A stretch of DNA of 64,000 nucleotides from RI-153 sp041391225 (GCA_041391225.1 JAWKOL010000013.1:62001-126000); one strand, 5' to 3'. Positions 22,240-36,627 are shown, counted from the first letter of the stretch. Made by a program: numbers and translations. Notes: generated by a model not told the origin, from the sequence alone.

Positions 22240-22785
22240 CTATGGCAACGGCGCCAGGATCTGCACGCCGCTTTCGGTGGATTCGGCCACCCACCCTTCA
22301 ACTGAGGCGCCGTCTGGGCTGCGATAGCGGATCGGCCACCAGATCAGGCTGTCTACGCTGCGCGACCAGCCCACGATCTCGACGTCTTCTCCCGGCTGCA
22401 TCTGGGCGACGATGTCATCGGCGGGCTTGTTGACGTAGCCGGGTGCGCGCCGAATGTTGACCCGACTGCTCGTTGCGTTCTCGGCGCTGCCGCCAGGCTG
22501 AAAGCGCGAAGACGGCGTCGGTGTCGGCGCAGCATTGGTGCTGTCGACATTGGCGCTGTCGACGGCTGTGGGCGCGGCCGGCGGCGTCCACACTGGCCCT
22601 GTCGATTGGAAATCGGCGAAGCTGAAGTCGTCGAAGCCGACGAGCGCGGCAACGCCGCCGCAACTGGCAAGCGCCAACAGGGCGAAGGTCACCACAAACG
22701 CCACCCAGAACGGGGTCCGCGTGCGGGAAGTGGGCGCAGGTGTTGGTTCTGGCTCGGATGTTGGCATGTTGGGAGAATAGTCCAT
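22240..22785 (-). CDS. Membrane-anchored SH3-like protein
   Basis: A protein of about 181 residues with a Pro/Thr-rich cytoplasmic tail, one transmembrane segment (VAFVVTFALLALASCGG, which may also act as a lipoprotein signal because of the Cys) and a low-complexity Thr/Ala/Pro spacer. The C-terminal domain resembles bacterial SH3: SRVNIRRAPGYVNKP followed by QPGEDVEIVGWS and WWPIRY...GWV. SH3b domains usually bind cell-wall or surface ligands. The start at ATG 22785 (MDYSPNM) is favoured over longer readings because the upstream residues are not membrane-protein-like, but no strong ribosome site is visible. It ends 21 bases before the helicase start and may lead that operon. Confidence 0.7.
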   Translation of the reverse strand: MDYSPNMPTSEPEPTPAPTSRTRTPFWVAFVVTFALLALASCGGVAALVGFDDFSFADFQSTGPVWTPPAAPTAVDSANVDSTNAAPTPTPSSRFQPGGSAENATSSRVNIRRAPGYVNKPADDIVAQMQPGEDVEIVGWSRSVDSLIWWPIRYRSPDGASVEGWVAESTESGVQILAPLP

Positions 22786-22893
22786 CGCGCCACTTTGGCT
22801 ACACGAATAAATACCGGCCCTGTGATATATCGCGGCCAACTCGGCGGCGAAACAGGACCGGCATTCAACTACACGCAGTTATGACAATGAAAG

Positions 22894-23184
22894 TTAAGAT
22901 AGGGAGCCTAGCACACGCAGAACACCCACAGCATTGCCTTGGAGATCGATGCTGCTGTGCTGTAACAAAGCGTTGCCGGAGCGCCCATCGTCCAGTTTGA
23001 CGGTCAGCCGACGATCTCGGTGCAGTTCGGTCATTGTTTTGGTGGCGTTGAGCGCCTTCGTGGTATAGAAGATGCGCACATGACTGGCGTCACCATGATT
23101 GGTGGATTGAAACTCCACCACCTTCACATCGTCGAGAACAGAGACCGGTTGGTCGGTGTGATCAAAGTACAACATTGCTTTCAT
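22894..23184 (-). CDS. Small protein of unknown function
   Basis: A protein of about 96 residues that I do not recognise. The start MKAMLYFDHTDQPV at 23184 is preferred because GAGAGG lies about ten bases upstream; ATG 23193 is an alternative. The sequence is soluble, with Lys/Arg/Asp-rich strands (DDVKVVEFQSTNHGDASHV and HRDRRLTVKLDDGRSG) and no signal peptide or cysteine. It ends with a Leu/Val-rich tail. It stands alone between the SH3-like gene and the divergent plus-strand island, with A/T-rich sequence upstream. Coding is supported by codon usage like its neighbours and a plausible ribosome site, not by family recognition. Confidence 0.55.
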   Translation of the reverse strand: MKAMLYFDHTDQPVSVLDDVKVVEFQSTNHGDASHVRIFYTTKALNATKTMTELHRDRRLTVKLDDGRSGNALLQHSSIDLQGNAVGVLRVLGSLS

Positions 23185-23285
23185 GCTGTTCATACCTCTC
23201 AGGTGGATCCAAGGCCGGGAAATGGTAGACAAGGGAAAAGTGAGTGAAAACACGGGTTGCAGAATTGCAGCGTGTCGCGTTATTC

Positions 23286-23313
23286 TTGACGTAATTCTAC
23301 TACAATATATTAT
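23286..23313 (+). promoter_or_regulatory. Candidate sigma-70 promoter for the plus-strand island
   Basis: TTGACG at 23286-23291 and TATTAT at 23308-23313 are separated by 16 bases in unusually A/T-rich sequence, about 200 bases before the zinc-ribbon cyclase start. An overlapping CTACAATAT may be an alternative -10. Confidence 0.45.
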
Positions 23314-23515
23314 GGCATGTTACGCGGATTACGTAGCAATGCGAGCAGGCCTCTCTGCCCAACGCAAAGCATCGTAATAGTAGCAGATTGGCAATGGCTA
23401 GACAAACCAACCTCAAGCTGTGATGTGCAGTTTAATTCACCGGGGCAGAATCACCAGCCGTTCGCCGTTTCAACGTACTGCGCCTCTATGGCGCCGATTT
23501 TGTCTATGTGAGTCT

Positions 23516-26500
23516 ATGAGAACCTGCCCAGTTTGCAGCACTAGCAATCCCGAGGACGCTGATTTCTGCAGCCAATGCGCCACCCCTCTCAACCGCAGAT
23601 GCGCACACTGCGGCCATCACAACGCGCCCGAAAGCAAGTTCTGCGGTGAATGCGGGTCTTCGCTTGTACATCTCCACCTGTGCCCACATTGCGGTGAACC
23701 GATCCAACCGAACAGCAGATTCTGTAGTCAATGTGGTCATCCCACACCGGCCGCGCATGGCGATGCCAACGGAAACGTGTGCGTCACAGCTATCGCCGCT
23801 CGAAACCGCTATTTTCCACTGGCAAACGGTTTGGCGATCAGAGCAACAAGCCCCCACTGCCACCGGAATGGCAGGGCGAGCGACGTGAGGTCACAGTTCT
23901 CTTCCTCGATCTGATGGATTTCACCACAAGGCTGTCTAAGCAAGATAGACAGCGAAGAAATCACCTCATCGTCGACGAGGCGTTGCGCCTCTTGTGCAGA
24001 TCATCTACCGCTACACTGGTACACGGTAGACAAGTTCACCGGCGACGGCTTGATGGCGTTGTTCGGGACACCACGAGAACGATCGAGCGGGCAGTTCGGT
24101 CGGCACTGGAAGTAAGCAGGTTCTGAAGCCCCTTCAGCAGCGCATCTGGGATCTCTACGGCTTTAACTTCAGGCTCCGAATCGGCGTAACTTACGGGCGT
24201 GGTGATCGCGGCATTAATTGGGCAGCAATCTGCACAGCGAATACACCGTAATCGGCGACACCGTGAACGGCGCGCCTGGAGACAGCGGCAAGCCCGGCAC
24301 CATCCTGGTGAGCGCCGACACGCATGCAGCGTACCCGATTTTCGCTACCAGCCGGTGGCGCCGCTCACGTTGAAAGGGTTCCCGGAGCAGGTAATGTCGG
24401 CCGCCCGCTCTCGGTGCGCAAGCATCCAGGGCGTGTGCGTGGCCTGCCCGGCGTGCAGACGCCCATGATTGGCCGTGCAGACGAGTTGGGTCTGCTACAC
24501 AAGGCATGGAGCCGTGTGCAGAAAGAGCGGCGCAGCCAGGCCGTGTTGATCACCGGCGAAGCAGGTATGGGCAAGAGCCGGTTGGCCTCTGAGTTTCGCC
24601 GTGAGATCGATGTGGCCTGCCAGCAATGTGTTCGAGGGCAACTGTCTTGCCTTTGCCGCTCCAAACCGTTCTGGGTGTTTGCCGGCCTGCTACGCGATTT
24701 CTTGCAGATTAGCGAACTGGACACGCCGGAACACCAGAGTGAGAGCTTGCGGCTCTTCGTCGAAAACCTCGATCTGCCGCAGCACCAGATCCTGCCCTAC
24801 CTTTCGATCATCTTGGGCCTGGAGCAGCCGGATGACCAGGTGACGCAACGATTGCAGCAGATCGATCCAAACATGCTCCAACGCCAGACGTATGTCGCGA
24901 TGCGGCAGGTGCTGTTGGCCATGGCGCAATCGACACCGTTGGTCCTCGTTTTCGACGATCTGCACTGGGTGGATCCGGCTCGGAGGATCTACTGATCTGC
25001 GCGATTCAATCGATGGCCGAAGCGCCGATCCTGCTCGTCTTGATTTCGCGGTATTTCGAACGCAAGACGACGATTCGTTCACTGTTGGAGGTGCTGGAGC
25101 GCAGCACACAGCGTTTTACCGATGTAGAAGTAGGGCAGTTGGCAGAAGTGGAAGCCATCCAACTGCTGGGGCAACTGCTCAAGCAGCCTGCCGAAGACGA
25201 CACGTTGCGCCCATTGCAGCAGCGCATCGTACAACGGGCAGAGAGAAGTCCATTCTATATCGAAGAAATCGTGCGCATGTTGATTGATCAGCACATACTG
25301 ATCAAAAAACATGGTCGCTTCGAGATTGCCCCCAACACCGACCAGACACTGGCGCACTTCCCAGCCACGTTGGAGCCTGATCCTGACACGTTTTGATGGC
25401 CTCAGCGAGAACCTGCGCCAGATCTTACAGAAGGCGGCGGTCTTGGGGGTCGTTAATATGCAGGCGTTGCATCGCGCCAACGGATCAGATGAGCGGATCT
25501 TTACGATCTCAAGAATCATGTTCTTGGCCGAAGATCCGCCCCTAACACGAGCTGGTGAGCTTACCACCTTCTATCACGCCCTGATCCAGGAAGCAATTTA
25601 GCACCATTCTCAATCGCGACCGCAAGAAGCTACATTATGTTGGCAGGTGATTGACGCATGACCTACCAACGACGATGTGAACATCGAAGTGCTCGGCTAT
25701 CACTACAACAACAACGAGCCGCACCTGGCGATCGTACCTGGTTGCCTCGGCTGAAAATGCAGGACAGCTAAGCGCCCACGAAACCGCCATCGCCCGAACA
25801 ATACCGCCCACCTTGCGCTGATGGCCAACAGACAGAGCCAAACGGCAGCGATTTCATCCGTCTTCGGCTCGGCATGGGGCGCACACTGAAGCTGAAAGGG
25901 GCGTTCAACGAAGCCAGCCAGATGCTGCAAGAAGGCAATCGACTGGCTGAGCAATCGAAGCGACGAAGGTGATCAGTACGTCAAGCCTGATCTGGAGCTT
26001 AACAGCTTGCTGATGTGCGCCAGCGTGAAGGCTCCCTCGACGAAGCCTTCGCTCACCTGGAAACAGCGCTTTCTCTGTGTGATCAGATCGAAGGAGAACG
26101 CCACCACTACCTGTGGTATGCCCTCATCGATCGAATGGCCTGGATCCGCTTCCGCCTGGGTCAGCTAGACGAAGCAGAACAGCTCGCCACCCAGGCCATA
26201 ACCTGGACAAACAAGAACAGGCGGCGCCCGCGCTGGCCAGCCTGGCACAACACGCTGGGTGGCACACGCTACCAGCAGGGCGCCATCCGAAGCGATTCCT
26301 TACGTAGAGAAAGAGCCTGCAACTACACGATGACCATGCGGGCTACACCCAGGAACCGCGATTTGCCCCTCGGCCCAATGAGCGCGTCCTCATGCGTGCA
26401 GGAATGGCGGACATCGGCTATCATTACCACAGCAAGCCGATCTCATCGAACAAGAGAATGGCTTTACCGTAGCCGAAGCGCGCCGTCAACCTGCGCAACC

Positions 26501-29500
26501 TCGGTCTTCTGCACATTAGGCGCGGCGATCATGAACAAGCGCGCAAAGACTACGAAACAAGCCTTCGCTCAGCCGCAGCATCGGCGACAGCACAGGCGTG
26601 GGCTGTTGTCACATTGGGTTGGCCCACCTGGCCTTAATTCAGATGGATCTGGAAAGAGCCGGAACACACATCGAAGCCGCCCAAGAAGAAGCCGACGCGC
26701 TGGGCGAAGACCATTTCATGCAGTTGCTCCTGATCCAGGCCAGCATTCACGCCGAAACCGGGGCCATGCAAGCAGCATTCGAGCTTGCCAGCCAGGTGCT
26801 GCAAATGGCGCAGGCATCCGGTTTATCGGAAGAGGAAGTGGAAGCCTATCGCGCCTTGGGCCGGCTACATCGCCTTACCGGCGAATACATGAAGGCGGAG
26901 AGCCTTCTGCGCCAATCGCTGGATCTCTCCCGTCAGCGTCGCATCCCCTACCAGGAAGGTCTGGCGCTGCTCGAACTGGGGTTGCTCTACCAGGTGCAGT
27001 TCCAAGAACGCCAGTGGCGCCGCAACGAGTTGACGTACAAAGCAGAGGAAGTCCTGGTCCAGGCGACTGAGGCATTCGAGCGGCTGGGCGCACAGCACGA
27101 TCTTCAGACAGTACAACGCCTGCGCCAGGAGTTGCGTGAAGCAGCGCTGCCGGCAACCATTCCAGATTTTGCCAACGTGCCGGCCACAAAACATCGTGAG
27201 CGCGTCATCGCCGGCGGGCACGAGAACACCGGCGAACGCCACACCGTGTCGGTGGTGTGGCTTCAGCTCTTGCCTGGCCACAACAACGGCGACAATCTCC
27301 CTACAGGCAAAGACGACAATGTCTTACAGGCCATCCGCGAAGTAACGTCCGAGGTCAGCGCCGTGGCGCTCGCGCTCGAAGGCAAGATGCTCCACCAGCC
27401 AGGCGGGGTTTGTATCCTGTTCGGGCTCAACGGCATGCATGTTGATGATCCAGAACGGGCGATGCGTGCAGCGTGGCACCTGCGGCAAACCTTCACAGAT
27501 CGGGGCGAACGGCTGCCGATCTCACTGCAATACAGCGTGACAGTAGGCGAGGTGACAACAGGACGTTTCGCTGTTCCGGTGACGAGCGAGGCGGCGGGCA
27601 GCAGCGATCCGGTGCAAGAAGCGGCTCGCATCGCACAGCAAGCAGAGCCGGATCGGATCTGGGTGACGCAGACAGTGCGCGCGTTGACACAGCATCTCTT
27701 CATCTTTGCACATTCCACCGAGAACGGTATCGCCGAAGCCACACAGATGCAGGCCATGCCCGACTTGCAGCAGCGCCTCACCGATATGACCGGCGCCTTC
27801 ATTGGCCGCGCCTCTTTGCTGGAATCGATGCTTCAGGTGGCGCAGCACCTGCCAAACAACGAAGGCGGCATTATCTGGCTGGAAGGCGAGGGTAGGCATG
27901 GGTACCAGCCGGTTGATGCACGAGCTGGCCACCAGGTTACAGTTCGAGGACGCAAGTCTCTGGCGCGCAAGTTGCAGTATCCAGACAACGCGCACGCCGC
28001 TGTCTCTGTTCCGCAACCTGCTAACCTACGCCTGTGGCCTTTCGGCGTCTGACACACAAGAAGAAAGCAGGCTCAAGGTGCGGCGGCATCTTCAACAGCT
28101 TATGGCCGCCGGCGAAACGGTCATGGCGCAGAATATGGACGAATACGTGGATCTACTCTGTCACATCGGCGGAACAGAGGCATCGCGTCTCGCTGTACGA
28201 CAGCCTGGATCCTGCCGAGTTGCGCCAGCAGATCTTCGTAAACGTTCGCACCTTGATCCACTTGGCAAGCCAGAACGGTCCGCTGATCCTTCTACTGGAT
28301 GATCTCCACTGGATCGATCCCATGTCGGCGGATCTACTGCTCTTCCTTTCCAGCCTGGTTGTTTCTTCGCCGGTGCTCTTCATCTGCACGCAGCGCAGCC
28401 AACCAGGGCAATTGCCGGCGCCGTTGCGTCGCATTCAATCGCTCTACCCCGTCTACAATTTGCACGTCCACGTGCAGCCGCTGAACCGGGCCGAAAGCCA
28501 GGCATTGATCGACGATCTGGTGAAGCAGACGTCACTGCCGCCTGATGTGTGCGACACTATCCTGATGCGCAGCAACGGCAATCCTTACTTCTTAAAGAGC
28601 TTGTGCGCACGGCTATGGAACAGAACCGGCTGGTGGCTTTGCGCGAGATGAACGAAGACGCAGCGGACGATGCCGACGTTTCGCCGCCAATCCCCATCAA
28701 CCTGCGCACCCTGTTGCAGACACGTATCCACTCGCTGTCTCCTGCACTCAAGAAAGTGCTGCAATATATGTCGGTGCTGGGGCGACCGGGAGCGCCGGCG
28801 CTACTGGCCACACTCACACAACAGCCCAATGTCGATCTGCTTCTTCAGCAGCTTGCGCGCAAAGGCTTGCTCAACTACGTCATCGAAACTGACCGCTGGC
28901 AGATCTCGCATTGGCTCACCGAAACCATTGTCTACGACGGCTTGCTCAAAATCCAACAGCAGATTCTACACCGCGAGATCGCCGAGACGTTGGAAACAAT
29001 GTGGCAATCGACCGAAACGATCTACGCCGATGAACTCGCCTATCACTTTGAGCAGGCCAACGAACCGCAAAAAGCGGTCGTCTACCACATTGAGGCTGCC
29101 GAATTCGCCGCGGCCCTGGCCGCCCACGAGGAGGCGATTGCTCACTTCACCAGTGCAGCATCATTGCTCGCCAACACGCTTGGCATCGAAGACGCCTTGC
29201 GCTGGAAGGTCGCCAGTGGACTGGGCGCAAGCTACCTCGCGCAAGGACGCTATGCCGAAGCCATCACCACAATCGAGCAAGCACTGCCGCTCGAAGCGCC
29301 TTCTGCCGAATGCCGCGCCCTCGCACTGCGTCGGCTGGGCCAGGTCTACCAGAAACAGGGAAAGCCAGAAGACGCGATCAAGGTCTTCGATCAGGCGTTT
29401 GCGCTCCTGACCAAGCATCACACGCCCAGCGCAAACCTAGAACAAGCGCGCCTCTACATCAGCCGCGCTTGGACATTCTTTTTCTCCGGAGCGCATGAAC

Positions 29501-30438
29501 AAGCGAAGGCCGACTGCGTACACGGCTTGGAAGTGGCAGCCAAAATCTCGAATCTGCGCGAACAATCGGCGGCACACAGCCTGCTTGGCGCCATCTACCA
29601 CAAACAGGGCAACCTGGAGAGCGCCATCGAGCACACGAAAACGGCAATGGAAATCCGCAAACAGACCAATTTCGACTGGGGAGTGGCCTCGATGCTCTCC
29701 AGCCTGGGCAGGCTTTCGATTGCCGCGGGGCAGTTCAAACAGGCGCAGCAGTATTTTATGGAAAGTCTGTACCTGCGCAGGGATATGGGCGATGCCGAAG
29801 GCGTCAGCACCTGTCATATTCACCTTGGCAAACTCGCCGCCGATACAGGGAATCTCAACAACAGCGAGTTTCACTACCGCGCAGGCTTGAAGATCGCAGA
29901 ACACATGAACGCTTCGTATCTGTCCACCAGTGCCAATATCGGATTGGCGCGGGTGGCCCTGCTTCGCAATCGCCTGGCAGAAGCGGAGGAACTGCTCAAC
30001 GTCTCTGTACACGAGGCGGAATCTATGCAAATGAAAGATCTGCTCCTCGACGCACATCTCCTTCAAGCGGAGATTCTACTTGCATTGAAGCAGCACGCAC
30101 AGGCAGAACTGCTGGCCGGGCAGACAGCATTGGCAGCACAGGCAGATCGAGTGCCGGTGTTGGAAGCAGCCGCCTGGCGAATCACCTGTGAAGCACAGAT
30201 TGCCCAAGGATCAGAGAATGCCGAAGCGACACTGGACAAGGGTATGAAAGCCTTGCGCACCATGACCGATCCGCTGGAGCAGGTTCGCTGGTCGCTGCTT
30301 TCGGGGAAACTGCACTACCTGCATGGGCGTCGTCGCGAGGCCCAGGATCAATTGACGGCCGCCAAAAATGCGCTAAAGAAACTGGATGTGAACTTTGAAA
30401 GCCTCCTCGCCAATGCAATCCCGCATAAGATCACGTAG
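23516..30438 (+). CDS. Giant zinc-ribbon / cyclase / AAA-TPR protein with a second cyclase-like/AAA/TPR half (frameshifted)
   Basis: If indels are corrected this is one polypeptide of about 2,300 residues. Order: three zinc-knuckle pairs (CPVC, CSQC, CAHC, CGEC, CPHC, CSQC) at 23525-23750; a class III cyclase at ~23875-24410 with metal-site FLDLMDFT and DKFTGDGLMALFG; a STAND-type AAA ATPase at ~24455-25600 (GEAGMGKSRLA, VFDDLHWVDP); TPRs to ~27150. A second cyclase-like domain at ~27230-27730 lacks the metal Asp residues (VVWLQLLPG and GGVCILFGL). A second AAA module follows at ~27790-28850 (LLLDDLHWIDP), then TPRs to the stop. The TPR1-cyclase2-AAA2 link lies in one uninterrupted frame (26598-27895), so the fusion is real. 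More than a dozen indels fall in 23.7-26.6 and 27.9-28.6 kb; pseudogene status cannot be excluded. Likely role: ligand- or partner-controlled cAMP/cGMP signalling. Confidence 0.75.
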
Positions 30439-30494
30439 GTTCATCCACGCCTTGTCTTCTACGCTCCGGCAGCCTACCCCAAATAGCCCTTTGC

Positions 30495-30552
30495 GTACCA
30501 AAAACACATATTTACCTTACGGAATGGTACTGTTGTACCAAATCTAGTACCT
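30495..30552 (+). promoter_or_regulatory. Repeated GTACC motifs upstream of the subtilase gene
   Basis: GTACCAAA occurs twice 40 bases apart (30495 and 30535). The second copy sits in a GGTAC-TGTT-GTACC inverted repeat (about 30526-30539), and another GTACC follows near 30547. In the 230-base gap before a secreted protease this could be a regulator site. No clear -35/-10 pair is identified. Confidence 0.3.
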
Positions 30553-30668
30553 ATCGCCTACATTCGTCATAGCCACAGACCGCTAAGATGGAATAGTCGG
30601 CCCTGTAACCACGCCATACGAGCCTGTTTGGCGTGCATAAGCCAATGCTTTACAGCAAGGGAGTTATC

Positions 30669-33600
30669 ATGAATTTCGCCAGCCTGGTTTCAAACGTACG
30701 GCCTTTTCTCGTGCGATTAGGCTACTCTCTTCTCCTTGCGACGCTCTGTCTATCTTCGGCGCCCTCGGCTTCTGTCGGCGCCGTCGCTTACATCGATCCT
30801 TCATTGATGGCGTCGACGGATGCAACCTTGTCGGTCATCGTGCGTGGCGCGGACAATACCGATGCCGCACAACAGGTGGCGCGAATCGGTGGCGCCGTCA
30901 CAAGTGATCTGTGGCTCATCGACAGCGTAGCGGCATCGATTCCTCGGGCGAAGCTGACCCAATTGGCAGCCGCGCCGGGCATTATGTCTCTTGTGGCCAA
31001 TCACGGCGTCCATTCGGCAGATTTGCCTTTCGACGGTTGGGTGACACATCGACGCATTCCCGGCGAAACACTCCTGCTCAATGCTTCGTTGCAGACAAAA
31101 CCCGTATCGCTGCCCGATGGCGCCATTCGTTTTTGTCACCGAAAGAAACTACCTGCACATCTACAATGCAGACGGAAGCGAGCGCAGTTCGCTGCGATTG
31201 AGCAAAGGCGATTACGAACACCCCCCCGTTGTCGGCGGCGACGGCACAATCTACCTAAGCGGTGACAAGTCCATCACCTACGCAATCGATTCGATGGGCA
31301 ACGAGTTGTGGACGTACAAACATGATCGCAAAGTCACTGCCATTGCGTTGGACGATGCAAACAAGACGCTCTACCTCGGCGACGACAAAGGCATGGTCAC
31401 GGCGCTGAGTACAGAAGAGAATGGGCGATACCTCTGGCAATTCTCAAGCGGTGAAGGCGACGTCACACATATTCTTATCGGCGTGGGAGATGCCAAGGTT
31501 TTCGGCTTCACCCAAAAGGGATACATCACTGCGCTCAACCCCACCGGACGACGGGCTTGGGTTGTACGCCGAGCCGAAGCAGCGCCATTTGAACATGTCA
31601 CCTTGGCGCCGCACGATGGCAGCGTCTATGTATTCGGCGAAAGTCGGCTGCTGTACGCGTTTGACGCACATGGTGAGCCGAAATTCCAACTGCGCGCGTC
31701 GTCGAAGATCACGGCGCTGCCCGTGGTTACGCCCGACGGTGCGATTCTTGCCGGTAGCAATGACGGCATGTTGCTTGCAGTGAACGCTGATGGCACAGAA
31801 CGCTTCCGAGCGTCGCTGCACGATGAGGAGATCAATGATCTGGCGCTTTCACCGGATGCGGCCACTGTCTATGCACTCGACGACGACGGACGGATCATCG
31901 CCCTGGATGTCACAAGCGGCGCGGTGACGTGGCAATATGAAGCCGATGACATGGAGCGCAGCCGCATGGTCGTGGAAGAGGACGGCCTCATCCACATGGT
32001 TGACAAGCGTGGCGACTACACAATCCTGAACGGGCTGGGGGTCGCTGTCAATCGCTTTGATCTCGATGCCAAGGTATGGCCGTACCCGATCCTGGGCCAA
32101 GATCACCGACACCGTGTCTACATCGTTGGCGAAGAAAACCAGATCTTCGTGCTCACACGCCTACCGGACAACCGTGCAGGCCATCCCGATGTGGTGAACA
32201 CCGACACGCCCGGCGTCTTGGCCTTTGCCAACCCGGTAGCCGTGGATGTGGGCGCCGACATGTTGCATACACCGCACCTGCCCGATCAAGGCGCCATTAC
32301 CGGCACAGGCATTACCGTCGCCGTCGTCGATTCCGGCGTCCAGTATGGCAGCGATGCGCAGGCAATCGCAGCCGCGCAGTTGGAAGCGCAGTTCTTGGGC
32401 CAGGCCGACTTTGTACAGGAAACCTGCGTCGAAGAGAACAGCAATCGTTTGGGGCAGCAGGAGACGGGCTATTGTTTCCAAAATGCACAGGAGAGCCGCG
32501 ATGAATATGGTCATGGCTCGCATGTTGCCGGCATTATCTGGAGCCAATATCGCGACGCTGTCACCGATACGTGGATGGGCATCGCCCCCAATGCAAATCT
32601 GCTTTCCGTGCGCATTCTGGCGGCAGACGGAACCGGTACATACGTCGACGCCATTGAAGGCATCCAATACGTAGTCGGCAATCAGGATAGATTCAATATA
32701 CGGGTGCTCAACTTGAGTATCAGCGCCTTGCCGGCCACACCGTACTTTGTGGATCCACTCAACCAGGCGGTGGAACGCGCCTGGGCCAATGGCATTGTCG
32801 TCCTTGCAGCGGCGGGCAACGAAGGGCCGGAGAGCGGCAGCATCACGGTCCCTGGCAACGATCCGTACATCATCACAGTCGGCGCCATCGACAACAACCG
32901 CACGCCGGGATACTGGATGGGCGACACGTTACCAATCTGGTCGGCCACAGGACCAACACACGATGGCTTCATCAAGCCAGACGTTCTCGCCCCTGGTGCG
33001 GATATCGTCTCTACCGTGCCGGAATCGGCTACCATCAGCCGCGAGCACCCCGATAACCGTGTCGGTAGGGATCTCTTCCGCATGAGCGGCACCAGCATGT
33101 CCACAGCCGTGGCATCGGGGGTGGTTGCGTTGATGCTGCAAGCGAACCCCGATCTATCGCCCGATCAGATCAAATATCGCCTGGCAATGAGCGCCCGACC
33201 TGCCGTCACTGCCGAAGGGTACCCTGTCCACAGCATTCTCCAACAGGGAATGGGACGCATTTGGGCGCCTACGGCGGTACTGGGCGATTTCCCCGAAGAC
33301 GGCTATGCCAACCAGGGCATGGACATCGAATCTGACCTGGCGCATGGCTGGATCACAGACGATGACATCAGATACCATTACCAAGGCCCGGTTGAACGAC
33401 TCACCAGCGACAACGGACTGGCCCATCTCTTCGTTGTACATGTGGGCGAAGAGGTTCATGGCATTGGCGCCGTCAGTACCAATGCCGAAGATCCGCAATG
33501 GTTGACCTGGGACAAGATCGGCGAGGGGGCGGAGTACGAGATCAAGATTGCCGCCCAGCCAAACATCTCCTGGTCGGGTGGGCTGGCGCTACCTTCAGGC

Positions 33601-33984
33601 ATGGCAACGTGGGCCGGCGGCATGGCAACGTGGGCCGGCGGCATGGCAACGTGGGCCGGTGGCATGGCAACGTGGGCCGGTGGCATGGCGACATGGGCCG
33701 GCGGCATGGCAACGTGGGCCGGCGGTATGGCAACGTGGGCCGGCGGCATGGCAACGTGGGCCGGCGGCATGGCGACGTGGGCCGGCGGCATGGCAACGTG
33801 GGCCGGCGGTATCAACACGGCAGAATCGATCCTGGCCAGCACGACATGGGTCAACGATGATGGCAGCACTGCCGAGTTCCAGGGAGCCACTGTTCTCAAC
33901 CCGGTGGAAGAACCAGACTCAGCGCCGATCCCGGATCCGGGTCTGGGAGATCGACACCTTTACTTGCCCATCGTCCAACATTGA
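30669..33984 (+). CDS. Secreted subtilisin-like (S8) protease with beta-propeller and MATWAGG repeats
   Basis: An exported serine protease of about 1,105 residues. The start at 30669 follows AAGGGAG; a signal peptide (LGYSLLLATLCLSS) and an I9-like propeptide segment come next. A PQQ/WD-type beta-propeller lies at ~31140-32160 (repeats such as NYLHIYNADG and GTIYLSGDK). The S8 catalytic domain is at ~32290-33260 with Asp in VAVVDSGVQYG, His in YGHGSHVAGI, oxyanion Asn in AAAGNEGPES and Ser in MSGTSMSTAVASG: all four key residues are present. Ten MATWAGG heptads follow, and the protein ends HLYLPIVQH. One extra T in a T5 run near 31130 shifts the frame; correcting it joins GAIRF to VTERNYL. 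It lies between the cyclase/STAND gene and a sensor kinase on the same strand. Confidence 0.92.
33601..33810 (+). repeat. Ten tandem 21-bp repeats encoding MATWAGG
   Basis: Ten direct copies of a 21-base unit with no spacer, in frame within the subtilase gene. Differences between copies (GCA/GCG, ACG/ACA, GGC/GGT) are all at third codon positions and synonymous. The tract lies after the protease domain and before a short tail. Confidence 0.97.
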
Positions 33985-34110
33985 TTCGCTTACAAGCCAT
34001 CTACACATTCGCCGCAACCCAGCGAAGCAGACCGGTTTAGGGTATGTGCTGCACACTGTGATTTACGGATAGACTCTTATTCGTACGGACGACCACCTAG
34101 GATTGCATGT

Positions 34111-36615
<2,505 letters not shown>

Positions 36616-36627
36616 GACAAACAACAA

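Noticed and set aside
33601..33810. CRISPR-like direct repeats
   Set aside because: The units are contiguous with no spacers and lie inside a coding frame.
33456..33899. Minus-strand repetitive ORF (PPAHVAM repeats)
   Set aside because: It is a shadow of the MATWAGG tract; the variation among repeats is synonymous only in the plus-strand frame.
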